DNA of 64,000 nucleotides from Pseudarthrobacter sp. GA104 (lineage in GTDB: Bacteria; Actinomycetota; Actinomycetes; Actinomycetales; Micrococcaceae), in NCBI RefSeq assembly GCF_009741265.1, contig NZ_WOWL01000001.1:3968001-4032000 (forward strand). The letters are read 5' to 3'. The position numbers and the translations under genes were made by a program. The notes beneath the pieces are model-generated. The model saw nothing but the letters and a program-made list of their open reading frames with translations, had not been told where the DNA came from and did not search any database. Shown here piece by piece: positions 52,001 through 60,999 of this stretch; within the stretch, counting starts at the first letter, position 1; every line of letters starts with the position of its first letter.

Positions 52001-53392
52001 GTGAAGAGCGCTGTCGAGAACCTCACCCCCACGCGGGTCAAGCTCAATGTTGAGGTCCCCTTTGAGGAATTGAAGCCCAGCATCGACTCGGCCTACAAGA
52101 CCGTTGCTTCGCAGATCCAGGTCCCGGGCTTCCGTAAGGGCAAAGTCCCCGCCAAGCTCATCGACCAGCGCGTCGGCCGCGGCTACGTCCTGGAGACTGC
52201 CATCAACGAAGGCCTCAACGGCTGGTACCAGGCCGCTGTGCAGGAATCCGGCATCCGCCCCCTGAGCCGCCCCGAGGTTGAGATCACCGAGGTCCCGGAC
52301 CCCTCCGCAACGGACGGCGGACTGAAGTTCGCTGCCGAGGTGGACGTCCGCCCGGAGATCGAGCTCCCGGACTACTCCGGCATCAAGGTTGAAGTTGCTG
52401 CGGCCGAGTCCTCCGACGAGGACGTGGACAAGGCCCTCGACGAACTGCGCGGCCGCTTCGGCACGCTCAAGTCCGTGGACCGCCCCGCCGCGGACGGCGA
52501 TTTCCTCACCATCGACATCACCGCCAGCATCGACGGCGAAGAGGTTGACTCCGCTTCCGGCCTGTCCTACCAGGTGGGTGCCGGCACCATGCTCGACGGG
52601 CTCGACGAAGCCGTCACCGGGCTCAGCGCCGAGGAAGACGCCATCTTCGACACCACTCTGGTGGGCGGCGACCACGCCGGCGAAGCCGCCCAGGTCAAGG
52701 TCGTCGTCAAGGCCGTCAAGGAGCGCGAACTCCCCGAGGCAAACGATGACTTCGCCCAGCTGGCTTCCGAGTTCGACACCCTCGCCGAACTGCGCGAAGA
52801 CCTGGCCAAGCAGGCCGCAGACTCCAAGGTTGTGGAGCAGGGCGTCGAGGCCCGCGACAAGGTCCTGGACAAGCTCGTTGAGCTCGTTGAGGTTCCCGTT
52901 CCGGACTCCGTCGTTGAAGAGCAGCTCGAGGCCCACTTCAAGGAGGGCAGCGGGCACGGTGAAGGCGAGCACGACACCGAGGAGCACCGCGAAGAGGTTC
53001 GTGCCAACACGGCCCGCGCCTTCCAGAACGAAATCATCCTCGACGCCATTGCCGAGAAGGAAGAAGTCAACGTCAGCCAGAACGAGCTGATCGACTACAT
53101 CGTGACCACCGCCAGCCAGTACGGCATGGACCCGAACCAGTTCGCCCAGATCATCGATCAGAGCGGCCAGGTTCCCATGATGGTTTCCGAGGTCCGCCGC
53201 CGCAAGGCGCTGGCCGTCGTCCTGGGCCAGGCTGAGGTCACCGACACCGAGGGCAAGGCCGTGGACCTGAGCGACTTCGTCCGTCCCGGCGGCGAAGAGG
53301 AAGCTCCCGCAGCCGAAGCTGTCGAGGCCGAGGCTGAGACCGCCGAGGCAGCCGTCGAGGAAGACACGGCAGAGGCCAAGGCCCAGGCCTAA
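52001..53392 (+). CDS. tig: Trigger factor
   Basis: A ribosome-bound chaperone and peptidyl-prolyl isomerase of 463 residues. The N-terminal ribosome-binding signature GFRKGKVP is present (residues 45-52), followed by the FKBP domain (DGDFLTIDITASIDGEE, GLDEAVTGLSA) and the helical C-terminal arms. The last 35 residues are an Ala/Glu-rich tail. GTG start with AGGAG 11 nt upstream. It sits between tRNA-Pro and the clp genes, a conserved actinobacterial order. Confidence 0.96.
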   Translation: MKSAVENLTPTRVKLNVEVPFEELKPSIDSAYKTVASQIQVPGFRKGKVPAKLIDQRVGRGYVLETAINEGLNGWYQAAVQESGIRPLSRPEVEITEVPDPSATDGGLKFAAEVDVRPEIELPDYSGIKVEVAAAESSDEDVDKALDELRGRFGTLKSVDRPAADGDFLTIDITASIDGEEVDSASGLSYQVGAGTMLDGLDEAVTGLSAEEDAIFDTTLVGGDHAGEAAQVKVVVKAVKERELPEANDDFAQLASEFDTLAELREDLAKQAADSKVVEQGVEARDKVLDKLVELVEVPVPDSVVEEQLEAHFKEGSGHGEGEHDTEEHREEVRANTARAFQNEIILDAIAEKEEVNVSQNELIDYIVTTASQYGMDPNQFAQIIDQSGQVPMMVSEVRRRKALAVVLGQAEVTDTEGKAVDLSDFVRPGGEEEAPAAEAVEAEAETAEAAVEEDTAEAKAQA

Positions 53393-53406
53393 GAGCCACT
53401 GAGTGG

Positions 53407-53438
53407 ACGGCCCCCGGATCATTGGATCCGGGGGCCGT
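53407..53438 (+). terminator. Terminator of tig
   Basis: A perfect 14-bp stem ACGGCCCCCGGATC/GATCCGGGGGCCGT with ATTG loop is followed by TT. Confidence 0.88.
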
Positions 53439-53478
53439 TTGCGTTGGATCCTGCTGCTTCGCACCGGCCCTGCCGATC

Positions 53479-53496
53479 GTGCGCCGTCAGCGAACA
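53479..53496. promoter_or_regulatory. Candidate ClgR box upstream of clpP1
   Basis: The minus-strand sequence TGTTCGCTGACGGCGCAC fits the GTTCGC-N5-GCG pattern known for ClgR, the activator of clpP operons in actinobacteria. It lies 95 nt upstream of the clpP1 start, a usual activator distance. Confidence 0.6.
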
Positions 53497-53591
53497 GCCG
53501 CGGATGCGCGAACAAAACACCGCTGAAACCGGTTAGTGTCCAAGTAGTGATTTTCAGTGATGTCACCGTCACCAGCGAGAGGTAAGTACAC

Positions 53592-54242
53592 ATGTCACAG
53601 CACGCAGAGTCCCCCCGGATGGCTACTGTCGATCCCGCAGCCCAGGACAACTACATCTACAACCGTCTCCTGAAAGAGCGGATCATCTGGCTGGGCTCAG
53701 AGGTGCGTGACGACAACGCCAACGCCATCTGCTCGCAGCTGCTCCTGCTGTCCGCCGAGAACCCGGACAAGGACATCTACCTCTACATCAACTCCCCGGG
53801 CGGCTCGGTGACGGCAGGCATGGCCATCTACGACACCATGCAGTTCATCCCCAACGACGTCGTCACGGTAGCCACCGGCCTGGCCGCCTCGATGGGACAG
53901 TTCCTGCTGTCTTCCGGCACCAAGGGCAAGCGCTACGCGACCCCCAACGCCCGCGTCCTGATGCACCAGCCCTCCGGCGGCATCGGCGGCACCGCCTCGG
54001 ACATCAAGATCCAGGCCGAGCTCATCCTGCACATGAAGAAGGTCATGGCGGAACTGACGGCCGAGCAGACCGGCCAGACCGTCGAGACCATCCTCAAGGA
54101 CAACGACCGGGACAAGTGGTTCACGGCAACCGAGGCCCTGGAGTACGGCTTCTTCGACAAGATCGCCGCCCACGCCGGCTCTGTATCCGGTGGCGGCGGA
54201 ACGGCCAACGGGTCTTCCGGCGAGTCAGCGTCCGAACAGTAA
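53592..54242 (+). CDS. clpP1: ATP-dependent Clp protease proteolytic subunit 1
   Basis: A serine protease ring subunit of 216 residues. The triad is Ser100 in TGLAASMGQF, His125 in RVLMHQPSGG, and an aspartate in DNDRDKWFTA. A Gly/Ser-rich tail of about 20 residues follows. Actinobacterial ClpP1 and ClpP2 assemble as a mixed tetradecamer with ClpX or ClpC. The start (MSQHAESPRM) follows AGAGGTAAGT upstream. 37 nt separate it from clpP2. Confidence 0.97.
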   Translation: MSQHAESPRMATVDPAAQDNYIYNRLLKERIIWLGSEVRDDNANAICSQLLLLSAENPDKDIYLYINSPGGSVTAGMAIYDTMQFIPNDVVTVATGLAASMGQFLLSSGTKGKRYATPNARVLMHQPSGGIGGTASDIKIQAELILHMKKVMAELTAEQTGQTVETILKDNDRDKWFTATEALEYGFFDKIAAHAGSVSGGGGTANGSSGESASEQ

Positions 54243-54279
54243 TCCGGCACAGAGAAAACTTAGATCAGGAGCAACAAAA

Positions 54280-54939
54280 ATGACCTACAACTTCGGATCG
54301 ACTGCCGGTAACCTTCCGACCAGCCGTTATGTCCTGCCCCAGTTCGAGGAACGCACTCCGTACGGCTTCAAGCGCCAGGACCCCTACACCAAGCTCTTCG
54401 AAGACCGCATTATCTTCCTTGGTGTGCAGGTGGATGACGCCTCTGCCGATGACGTCATGGCCCAGCTGCTGGTCCTCGAGTCCACTGACCCGGACCGCGA
54501 CATCACCCTCTACATCAACTCGCCCGGCGGCTCTTTTACCGCCATGACGGCCATCTACGACACCATGCAGTACATCCGCCCCGAGATCCAGACGGTCTGC
54601 CTCGGCCAGGCCGCAAGCGCCGCTGCCGTACTGCTGGCGGCAGGTACTCCCGGAAAGCGCCTGGCCCTCCCGAACGCCCGCGTCCTGATCCACCAGCCGG
54701 CGCTGTCCGGCGGCCAGGGCGGACAGGCCTCAGACCTGGAGATCCAGGCAGCCGAAGTCATGCGGATGCGCTCCTGGCTGGAAGACACGCTCGCCCACCA
54801 CTCGGGACGGACGTCAGAGCAGGTCAACAACGACATCGAGCGCGACAAGATCCTCACCGCGGCAGAAGCGCAGACGTACGGCCTGATCGACCAGGTCCTG
54901 GATTCACGGAAGATCAAACCGCAGGCGATCAGCCGGTAA
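54280..54939 (+). CDS. clpP2: ATP-dependent Clp protease proteolytic subunit 2
   Basis: The partner ClpP subunit, 219 residues. The nucleophile is Ser113 in LGQAASAAAV and the histidine His138 in RVLIHQPALSGG. The N-terminal 30 residues (SRYVLPQFEERTPYGF) are the propeptide region typical of ClpP2. AGGAG lies 9 nt before ATG 54280. It forms an operon with clpP1; a terminator separates both from clpX. Confidence 0.97.
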   Translation: MTYNFGSTAGNLPTSRYVLPQFEERTPYGFKRQDPYTKLFEDRIIFLGVQVDDASADDVMAQLLVLESTDPDRDITLYINSPGGSFTAMTAIYDTMQYIRPEIQTVCLGQAASAAAVLLAAGTPGKRLALPNARVLIHQPALSGGQGGQASDLEIQAAEVMRMRSWLEDTLAHHSGRTSEQVNNDIERDKILTAAEAQTYGLIDQVLDSRKIKPQAISR

Positions 54940-54952
54940 CGGTAAAGTAATG

Positions 54953-54990
54953 GGCCGGTGGGGCCAATCATTTGGCTTCACCGGCCTTTT
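54953..54990 (+). terminator. Terminator of clpP1-clpP2 with U-tract
   Basis: The stem GGCCGGTG/CACCGGCC has an inner stem GCCAA/TTGGC and is followed by TTTT. clpX therefore probably has its own promoter; TAGAGT at 55019-55024 is a possible -10. Confidence 0.85.
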
Positions 54991-55115
54991 CCTTCCACCC
55001 TGGGAAGCGAATGTGACCTAGAGTGGATGGTGTCACAACCGGTCCGTGCAGGCCCGGTGGAGATTCCAGCAACGGAGCAAGGCTGCCTGGCAGCAGGATA
55101 CTAAGGGGTTCACAT

Positions 55116-56396
55116 ATGGCTCGGATTGGCGAGAGCACGGATCTGCTGAAGTGCTCTTTCTGCGGAAAGAGCCAAAAGCAGGTGCGCAAGCTCATAGCCG
55201 GGCCCGGTGTCTACATCTGCGATGAATGCATTGAGCTCTGCAACGAGATCATTGAAGAGGAGCTCGCGGAAGTTGCTGACCTGGGAAGCTTCGAACTTCC
55301 CAAACCGCGCGAGATCTTCGATTTCCTGCAGGAGTACGTCATTGGCCAGGAGCCTGCCAAGCGTTCCCTCGCCGTCGCCGTCTACAACCACTACAAGCGG
55401 ATCCAGGCCGGCCACGCCCCTAAATCCGGAAGCCTTGCCGACGGCGGCCACCACGACGACGTCGAGATTGCCAAGTCCAACATCCTGCTCATCGGCCCCA
55501 CCGGCTGTGGCAAGACCTACCTCGCCCAGACCCTCGCCCGCCGCCTGAACGTTCCCTTCGCGGTAGCTGACGCCACGGCCCTGACCGAGGCCGGGTACGT
55601 CGGTGAAGACGTGGAGAACATCCTCCTCAAGCTCATCCAGGCCGCCGACTACGACGTGAAGAAGGCTGAGCAGGGCATCATCTACATTGATGAGATCGAC
55701 AAGATTTCCCGCAAGAGCGAGAACCCCTCCATCACCCGCGACGTATCCGGCGAAGGCGTCCAGCAGGCGCTCCTGAAGATCCTGGAAGGCACGGTTGCCT
55801 CCGTCCCGCCGCAGGGCGGCCGGAAGCACCCGCACCAGGAATTCATCCAGATTGACACCACCAACGTCCTCTTTATCGTGGCGGGCGCCTTTGCCGGCCT
55901 GGAAGAGATCATCGGGTCGCGGTCCGGACGGAAGGGCATAGGCTTCGGCGCCCCCCTGAACGAGGCCAGCAAGAAGGTGGATTCCTACGGTGAAGTGATG
56001 CCCGAGGACCTGCTGAAATTCGGCCTGATCCCCGAGTTCATCGGCCGGCTTCCCGTGATCACCACCGTCTCCAACCTGGACCGCGATGCCCTGATCCAGA
56101 TCCTGTCCACCCCCAAGAACGCCCTTGTGAAGCAGTACCAGAAGATGTTCCAGATAGACGGCGTGGAATTGGTGTTTGACGACACAGCCCTTGACGCCAT
56201 TGCGGAGCAGGCGCTGGAGCGCGGCACCGGCGCCCGGGGGCTGCGGGCCATCATGGAGGAAGTGCTGCTTCCTGTCATGTTCGATCTCCCCAGCCGCGAA
56301 GACGTTGCCAGCGTGATCATCACCGAGGACGTCGTGCTGAGGGGTGCGGAACCGACCATCGTTCCCCACGTCGCCAAGCGCCGTAAGTCTGCCTGA
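55116..56396 (+). CDS. clpX: Clp protease ATP-binding subunit ClpX
   Basis: The AAA+ unfoldase that feeds proteins to ClpP. It has 426 residues. The N-terminal zinc domain is CSFCGKSQ with CDECIELC. The Walker A is LLIGPTGCGKTYL, Walker B IIYIDEID, and the ClpP-binding loop is near IGSRSGRKGIGFGA. The start ATG 55116 follows AAGGGG by 8 nt; an upstream in-frame extension has no homologous content. It lies 176 nt after clpP2, behind a terminator. Confidence 0.97.
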   Translation: MARIGESTDLLKCSFCGKSQKQVRKLIAGPGVYICDECIELCNEIIEEELAEVADLGSFELPKPREIFDFLQEYVIGQEPAKRSLAVAVYNHYKRIQAGHAPKSGSLADGGHHDDVEIAKSNILLIGPTGCGKTYLAQTLARRLNVPFAVADATALTEAGYVGEDVENILLKLIQAADYDVKKAEQGIIYIDEIDKISRKSENPSITRDVSGEGVQQALLKILEGTVASVPPQGGRKHPHQEFIQIDTTNVLFIVAGAFAGLEEIIGSRSGRKGIGFGAPLNEASKKVDSYGEVMPEDLLKFGLIPEFIGRLPVITTVSNLDRDALIQILSTPKNALVKQYQKMFQIDGVELVFDDTALDAIAEQALERGTGARGLRAIMEEVLLPVMFDLPSREDVASVIITEDVVLRGAEPTIVPHVAKRRKSA

Positions 56397-56480
56397 CTTC
56401 CCGGCACAGCGCCGTTACCCGCAGTAGCCCTTACACGTCGTGGCTGCCCCGCGCCACTGAGACCAGCGAAGGAATTCCCT

Positions 56481-57095
56481 ATGACTGAGCCCGCTAAGAA
56501 CACGGCCGACTTCTGGTTCGATCCGCTGTGCCCGTTCGCCTGGATCACCTCGCGCTGGATAGGCGAAGTGGAGGGCGTCCGCGACATCGGGACGGAGTGG
56601 CACGTGATGAGCCTGGCCGTCCTTAACGAAGGCCGGGACCTGGAACCTGCCTACCGCGAATCGATGGACAACGCCTGGGGTATGGTCCGGGTGATCATCG
56701 CGGCCCAGGAGGAACACGGCAGGGGCACGGTCAAGCCACTCTACGACGCCATGGGCTCGTTGATCCATGAACAGGGCGAAAAGGACCGCGACCTGGTGAT
56801 CGCCAAAGCACTTGCTGAATGCGGCCTTCCCGCTTCACTGGCCGGAGCCGCCGCTACCGACGCCTACGACCGCCAGCTCCGGGCCAGCCACGAGGAAGGC
56901 ATCTCGCGGGTGGGCCAGGACGTTGGAACGCCGGTTGTGGCCTTCAACGGCACGGCATTCTTCGGTCCCGTGCTCACCCGGATCCCGCGGGGCGAGGAAG
57001 CCGGCAAGCTGTGGGATGCCACCACCGCGATTGCTTCCTACCCGCACTTCTTCGAATTAAAGCGGAGCAGGACCGAACGTCCGGAATTCAACTAG
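56481..57095 (+). CDS. DsbA-like protein, mycothiol-dependent nitroreductase family
   Basis: A 204-residue thioredoxin-fold protein with a helical insert. The start NTADFWFDPLCPFAWITSRW closely resembles Rv2466c of M. tuberculosis, a mycothiol-dependent reductase, but the CPxC site reads CPFA: Cys17 is kept and the second cysteine is Ala20. VGTPVVAFNGTAFFGPVLTRIPRGEEA holds the cis-proline. AAGGA lies 7 nt before the ATG. Downstream of clpX, probably its own unit. A monothiol mechanism is likely. Confidence 0.88.
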   Translation: MTEPAKNTADFWFDPLCPFAWITSRWIGEVEGVRDIGTEWHVMSLAVLNEGRDLEPAYRESMDNAWGMVRVIIAAQEEHGRGTVKPLYDAMGSLIHEQGEKDRDLVIAKALAECGLPASLAGAAATDAYDRQLRASHEEGISRVGQDVGTPVVAFNGTAFFGPVLTRIPRGEEAGKLWDATTAIASYPHFFELKRSRTERPEFN

Positions 57096-57130
57096 GCCCG
57101 GCCCCTCCGGAAGCCCCGGCGGGAGTGTCC

Positions 57131-57174
57131 AGAGCCCCGGCTGAACTACTCGTTTGTAGTTCAGCCGGGGCTCT
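57131..57174 (+). terminator. Terminator of the nitroreductase-like gene
   Basis: A perfect 19-bp stem (57131-57149 with 57156-57174) and TCGTTT loop is followed by TT. Confidence 0.9.
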
Positions 57175-57376
57175 TGCGCATCGCGGCAGCCGGGACAACA
57201 ATAGTTCTTACCCACTTCGAAAGAATTGGGACGCAGAAACCAAAGATTCAGTGATATGCATTCGACGCAGCCATCGGCAAAGTCAGGATGCAAGCTACAA
57301 GTGACGAACGTAGGAAGACCTGAAGATCGGCGGATTCTGCCAGACCATCAAGACGTCACCGGATGGCCGAAAAGTC
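57175..57376. other. Gene-free spacer of lower GC
   Basis: About 200 nt with visibly lower GC than the flanks. No supported ORF, tRNA or repeat is seen. It lies between two terminators of convergent genes, so it has no obvious promoter role for either neighbour. Confidence 0.5.
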
Positions 57377-57412
57377 GAAGCCCCACCAACGGCAAAACGC
57401 TGATGGGGCTTC
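57377..57412 (-). terminator. Hairpin after valS
   Basis: The stem GAAGCCCCA/TGGGGCTTC with an 18-nt loop lies 34 nt after the valS stop. Confidence 0.65.
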
Positions 57413-57445
57413 CCCTTTGCCCGAAAACAGGGCCCAAGGCTGCGG

Positions 57446-60067
57446 CTATGCTTTCGCCGGCTCCTCCGTGACGGCCAGTTCCACACCGGTGACAGCCAGC
57501 TCGCCCTCGCCCACCACTATTGAAATTTCGCGGGCATTGGAGGCTGCCTTCAAGTCGGCCAAGCCGGCATTCAGTTGCCCTGCGAGTCCAGCTGGAGCCG
57601 TGATGGTCGCAGTCAGGACTTCCGTGCGCTGCTTCACCTTCGCCTCGGATTTGGCCTTGCGGACACCGCTGAGGGCAACACCAACCGTTGCGAGCATGGT
57701 GGTGTCGCCGCCCGGCACCGCCAGGGCGGCCGGCCACGCGGCGCGGTGGACCGAGCCCTTGCGCCACCAGCTCCACACCTCTTCAGTGGCGAACGGCAGG
57801 AACGGCGCGAAGAGCCGCAGTAGGGCGTCCAGGGTGGTGGCGAGGGCTGCCAGCACCGAGGCCTGTTCCGCTTCGCCCGCAGCCCCGTAGGCCCTGTCCT
57901 TGATGAGCTCCACGTAGTCGTCGGTGAACTGCCAGAAGAAGCTTTCCGTGATCTGCAGCGCCCGAGCGTAGTCGTAGTTCTCGAAGGCCTTCGTGGACTG
58001 GGCCACAACGTCGGCGAGCTGTGCCAGGACCGCGCGATCGAGCGGATTGGTGAGGACGGAGAGGTCAGCGGACAGCACCGAGTCCTCCGTGGCGCCCAGG
58101 TTCAGGACGAACTTGGAGGCATTGAGCAGCTTGATGGCCAGGCGCCGGCCGATCTTCATCTGGGCGATCTCGTAGGCTGTGTCCGCACCGAGCTTGGCCG
58201 AAGCGGCCCAGTACCGGACAGCGTCCGAGCCGTATTCCTCCAGCACGTCGGTGGGTACCACCACGTTGCCCTTGGACTTGGACATCTTCTTGCGGTCCGG
58301 GTCCAGGATCCAACCGGAGATGGCGGCGTGCTTCCACGGCGCGCTGTTTTCCAAGGCGTCCGCGCGCACCACGGAGGAGAACAGCCAGGTCCGGATGATG
58401 TCGTGGCCCTGAGGCCGGACGTCAAAGGGGAAGACCTTGGCGAAGAGGTCTTCGTCGCGCTTCCAGCCGCCCACGATCTTTGGAGTCAGGGAGGACGTGG
58501 CCCAGGTGTCCAGGATGTCCGCGTCACCGGTGAAGCCGCCGGGAACATCGCGCTGGCTTTCGTCGAAGCCGGGAGCGGCGTCCGCTGCCGGGTCCACCGG
58601 CAGCTGCCCGTCGGAGGGCACGATGGGGGAGTCGTAGTCCGGGTTGCCGTCGGCGTCCAGGGGGTACCAGACGGGGATGGGCACGCCGAAGAAGCGCTGG
58701 CGGGAAACCAGCCAGTCACCGTTCAGGCCGGAAATCCAGTTCTCGTAGCGGGAACGCATGAAGGCAGGATGGAAGTCGATCTCCCGGCCCCGTGCGATGA
58801 GCCGCTCCCTGCGGTCCTCGTCGCGTCCACCGTTGCGGATGTACCACTGCCGGGACGTGACCACTTCCAGGGGCTTGTCGCCCTTTTCGTAGAAGTTCAC
58901 GGGATGCATGATCTTCTTGGGCTCGCCCTCAAGCAGCTCTGCGGCGGTGAGGAGCTTCACCACTTCTTCCTTGGCGCTGAAGACTGTCTTGCCGGCAATC
59001 GCGGCGAAGGCCTCGCGGCCGGCATCGGTGGTGATCCACTCGGGAACCTCGCTGATGATCCGGCCGTCCCGGCCAACGATGGCGCGGGTGGGCAGCTGCA
59101 GTTCGCGCCACCAGGTGACGTCGGTCAGGTCACCGAACGTACACACCATGGCGATGCCGGAGCCCTTGTCCGCCTTGGCGAGCGGGTGCGCCTTCACCTC
59201 AACCTCGACGCCGAAGACGGGCGACGTGACCTTCTTGCCGAACAGCGGCTGGTACCGTTCGTCGTCGGGATTTGCCACCAGTGCGGCGCAGGCAGCCAGC
59301 AGCTCGGGACGGGTGGTCTCAATGTGGATCTTCTGTCCGTCCTCGGTGAAGAACGGGTAGCGGTAGTAGGCTCCGGGGACCTCGCGGTCTTCGAGTTCGG
59401 CCTGGGCCACTGCGGTACGGAAGGTTACGTCCCAGAGGGTGGGTGCCTCGGCCATGTAGGCGTCGCCCGCCGCCAGGTTGGCCAGGAACGCGCGCTGCGA
59501 GACCGCCCGCGAGTTGTCGTCGATGGTCCGGTATGTCAGCTCCCAGTCGACGGACAGGCCCAGTGTCTGGAAGAGGTTTTCGAAGACCTTCTCGTCCTCA
59601 ACCGCCAGCTCTTCGCAGAGCTCGATGAAGTTCCTTCGGGAGACGACGTCGAAGTCCCGCTGGTTCTTCGCCGGCTGCGCCGGCGGCCGGTAGTCAGGGT
59701 TGTACGGGATGGAGGGGTCGCAGCGGACGCCGTAGAAGTTCTGGACCCGGCGCTCGGTGGGCAGGCCGTTGTCGTCCCAGCCCATCGGGTAAAAGACGTT
59801 CTTTCCGGTCATGCGCTGGTAGCGCGCCAGCACGTCAGTCTGCGTGTAGGAGAACATGTGCCCCACGTGCAGTGAACCGGAAGCGGTGGGCGGGGGAGTG
59901 TCAATCGAGTAGACCTGGTCCCGGGTGGTCTCCCGATTGAACTTGTAGGTCCCCTCGGCCAGCCAGCGCTGCGTGAGCGCAGCTTCGAGGCCCTCGAGGG
60001 CCGGCTTGTCCGGAACGTTGATGGGGGTGGTGGTGGGCGTGTCTGTACCCTGTTTGTCTTCAGCCAT
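57446..60067 (-). CDS. valS: Valyl-tRNA synthetase
   Basis: Charges tRNA-Val. It has 873 residues with class I motifs: the HIGH equivalent in SLHVGHMFSYTQTD, YPMGWDDNGLPTERRVQ, an editing (CP1) domain in the middle (residues about 220-400), and KMSKSKGNVVVP. WAASAKLGADTAYEIAQMKIG leads to the anticodon domain. DDNGLPTERRVQNFYGVRC marks the archaeal-like subtype found in some actinobacteria, shorter than and without the long C-terminal coiled coil of E. coli ValRS. No T-box is seen upstream. Confidence 0.95.
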   Translation of the reverse strand: MAEDKQGTDTPTTTPINVPDKPALEGLEAALTQRWLAEGTYKFNRETTRDQVYSIDTPPPTASGSLHVGHMFSYTQTDVLARYQRMTGKNVFYPMGWDDNGLPTERRVQNFYGVRCDPSIPYNPDYRPPAQPAKNQRDFDVVSRRNFIELCEELAVEDEKVFENLFQTLGLSVDWELTYRTIDDNSRAVSQRAFLANLAAGDAYMAEAPTLWDVTFRTAVAQAELEDREVPGAYYRYPFFTEDGQKIHIETTRPELLAACAALVANPDDERYQPLFGKKVTSPVFGVEVEVKAHPLAKADKGSGIAMVCTFGDLTDVTWWRELQLPTRAIVGRDGRIISEVPEWITTDAGREAFAAIAGKTVFSAKEEVVKLLTAAELLEGEPKKIMHPVNFYEKGDKPLEVVTSRQWYIRNGGRDEDRRERLIARGREIDFHPAFMRSRYENWISGLNGDWLVSRQRFFGVPIPVWYPLDADGNPDYDSPIVPSDGQLPVDPAADAAPGFDESQRDVPGGFTGDADILDTWATSSLTPKIVGGWKRDEDLFAKVFPFDVRPQGHDIIRTWLFSSVVRADALENSAPWKHAAISGWILDPDRKKMSKSKGNVVVPTDVLEEYGSDAVRYWAASAKLGADTAYEIAQMKIGRRLAIKLLNASKFVLNLGATEDSVLSADLSVLTNPLDRAVLAQLADVVAQSTKAFENYDYARALQITESFFWQFTDDYVELIKDRAYGAAGEAEQASVLAALATTLDALLRLFAPFLPFATEEVWSWWRKGSVHRAAWPAALAVPGGDTTMLATVGVALSGVRKAKSEAKVKQRTEVLTATITAPAGLAGQLNAGLADLKAASNAREISIVVGEGELAVTGVELAVTEEPAKA

Positions 60068-60180
60068 CTGCCAATTGTTTCATGTCCCGCCGCTTCCGCC
60101 CGCCCGGCGTCCATGAGGCACCCCGTGTGCTGCGGTTCATCCGCCGACTCATCGGGAGGCGCCCGTTCGGCAGCCCCGGT

Positions 60181-60186
60181 TAGGGT
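60181..60186 (+). promoter_or_regulatory. -10 hexamer of leaderless SDR gene
   Basis: TAGGGT lies 6 nt before ATG 60193. Confidence 0.5.
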
Positions 60187-60192
60187 GGTGCC

Positions 60193-60951
60193 ATGACTGA
60201 CATTTCGCAGAAAAAAGCAGCATTGGTGACCGGCGCAAGCAGCGGAATCGGAGAGGCCACCGTCCGTGCCCTCGCGGTGGAGGGTTGGACCGTGTTTGCG
60301 GTCGCCCGCCGCGCGGATCGCCTCGCCGCCCTGGCGGAGGAGACCGGCGCCGTCGCAGTCCCTGCCGACATTTCCGAGGACGACGACGTGTCCCGGCTTG
60401 TGGCGGAGGTGGCCGAAGCGGGCGGCATCGACACGCTGATCAACATCGCCGGCGGTGCCAGGGGCGCCGACACCATCGCAGCAGCCGACACGGAGGACTG
60501 GGAGTGGATGTACCGTGTCAACGTGCTGGGCACCATGAAACTCATCCGGGCGTTCCTGCCGATGCTGCGCGCCAACGGCGAAGGGACGGTGCTCAACCTG
60601 ACCTCCACGGCGGGGTTGGCAGCCTATGAGGGCGGCGGCGGGTACAACGCGGCGAAATTCGCCCAGCACGCCCTGACCGTGGCCCTTCGGCTGGAGGAAG
60701 CCGAGCACAACGTCCGGGTCATCGAGGTGGCACCGGGGCTGGTCCAGACGGAGGAGTTCGCTTTGAACCGGCTCGGTGACCGGCAGGCCGCGGACAAGGT
60801 CTACCAAGGGGTGGAGAAGCCGCTCACTGCAGGTGACGTGGCCGGAGTGGTGCGGTACGCAGTGAGCGTTCCGCACCACGTCAACCTCGACCAGATTGTG
60901 GTCCGCCCGGTGGCGCAGGCAGCAAACTACAAACTGATCCGGAAGAACTGA
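60193..60951 (+). CDS. Short-chain dehydrogenase/reductase
   Basis: A classical SDR of 252 residues. The cofactor motif is ALVTGASSGIGEATV; VARRADRL at the end of the second strand suggests NADP preference. NIAGGARGAD replaces the NNAG motif. The catalytic serine is in NLTSTAGLAAY and the pair Tyr/Lys in GGGYNAAKFAQ. The substrate is unknown. The ATG has TAGGGT 6 nt upstream. It is divergent from valS and converges on the EEP gene. Confidence 0.92.
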   Translation: MTDISQKKAALVTGASSGIGEATVRALAVEGWTVFAVARRADRLAALAEETGAVAVPADISEDDDVSRLVAEVAEAGGIDTLINIAGGARGADTIAAADTEDWEWMYRVNVLGTMKLIRAFLPMLRANGEGTVLNLTSTAGLAAYEGGGGYNAAKFAQHALTVALRLEEAEHNVRVIEVAPGLVQTEEFALNRLGDRQAADKVYQGVEKPLTAGDVAGVVRYAVSVPHHVNLDQIVVRPVAQAANYKLIRKN

Positions 60952-60960
60952 CCGCAGCAA

Positions 60961-60989
60961 CCCGGCCGGCATCCCCGTGGGCGGCCGGG
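60961..60989. terminator. Convergent hairpin between SDR and EEP genes
   Basis: The stem CCCGGCCG/CGGCCGGG with a 13-nt loop lies between convergent stops. Confidence 0.65.
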
Positions 60990-60999
60990 GCTTCGGGGA

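Noticed and set aside
57226..57471. An 81-codon frame in the spacer after the nitroreductase-like gene
   Set aside because: It crosses the valS terminator and stop, has no ribosome-binding site and no coding-type composition.
60068..60192. A possible T-box before valS
   Set aside because: The 125-nt region has no TGGTACC-type T-box core and is too short for the element.
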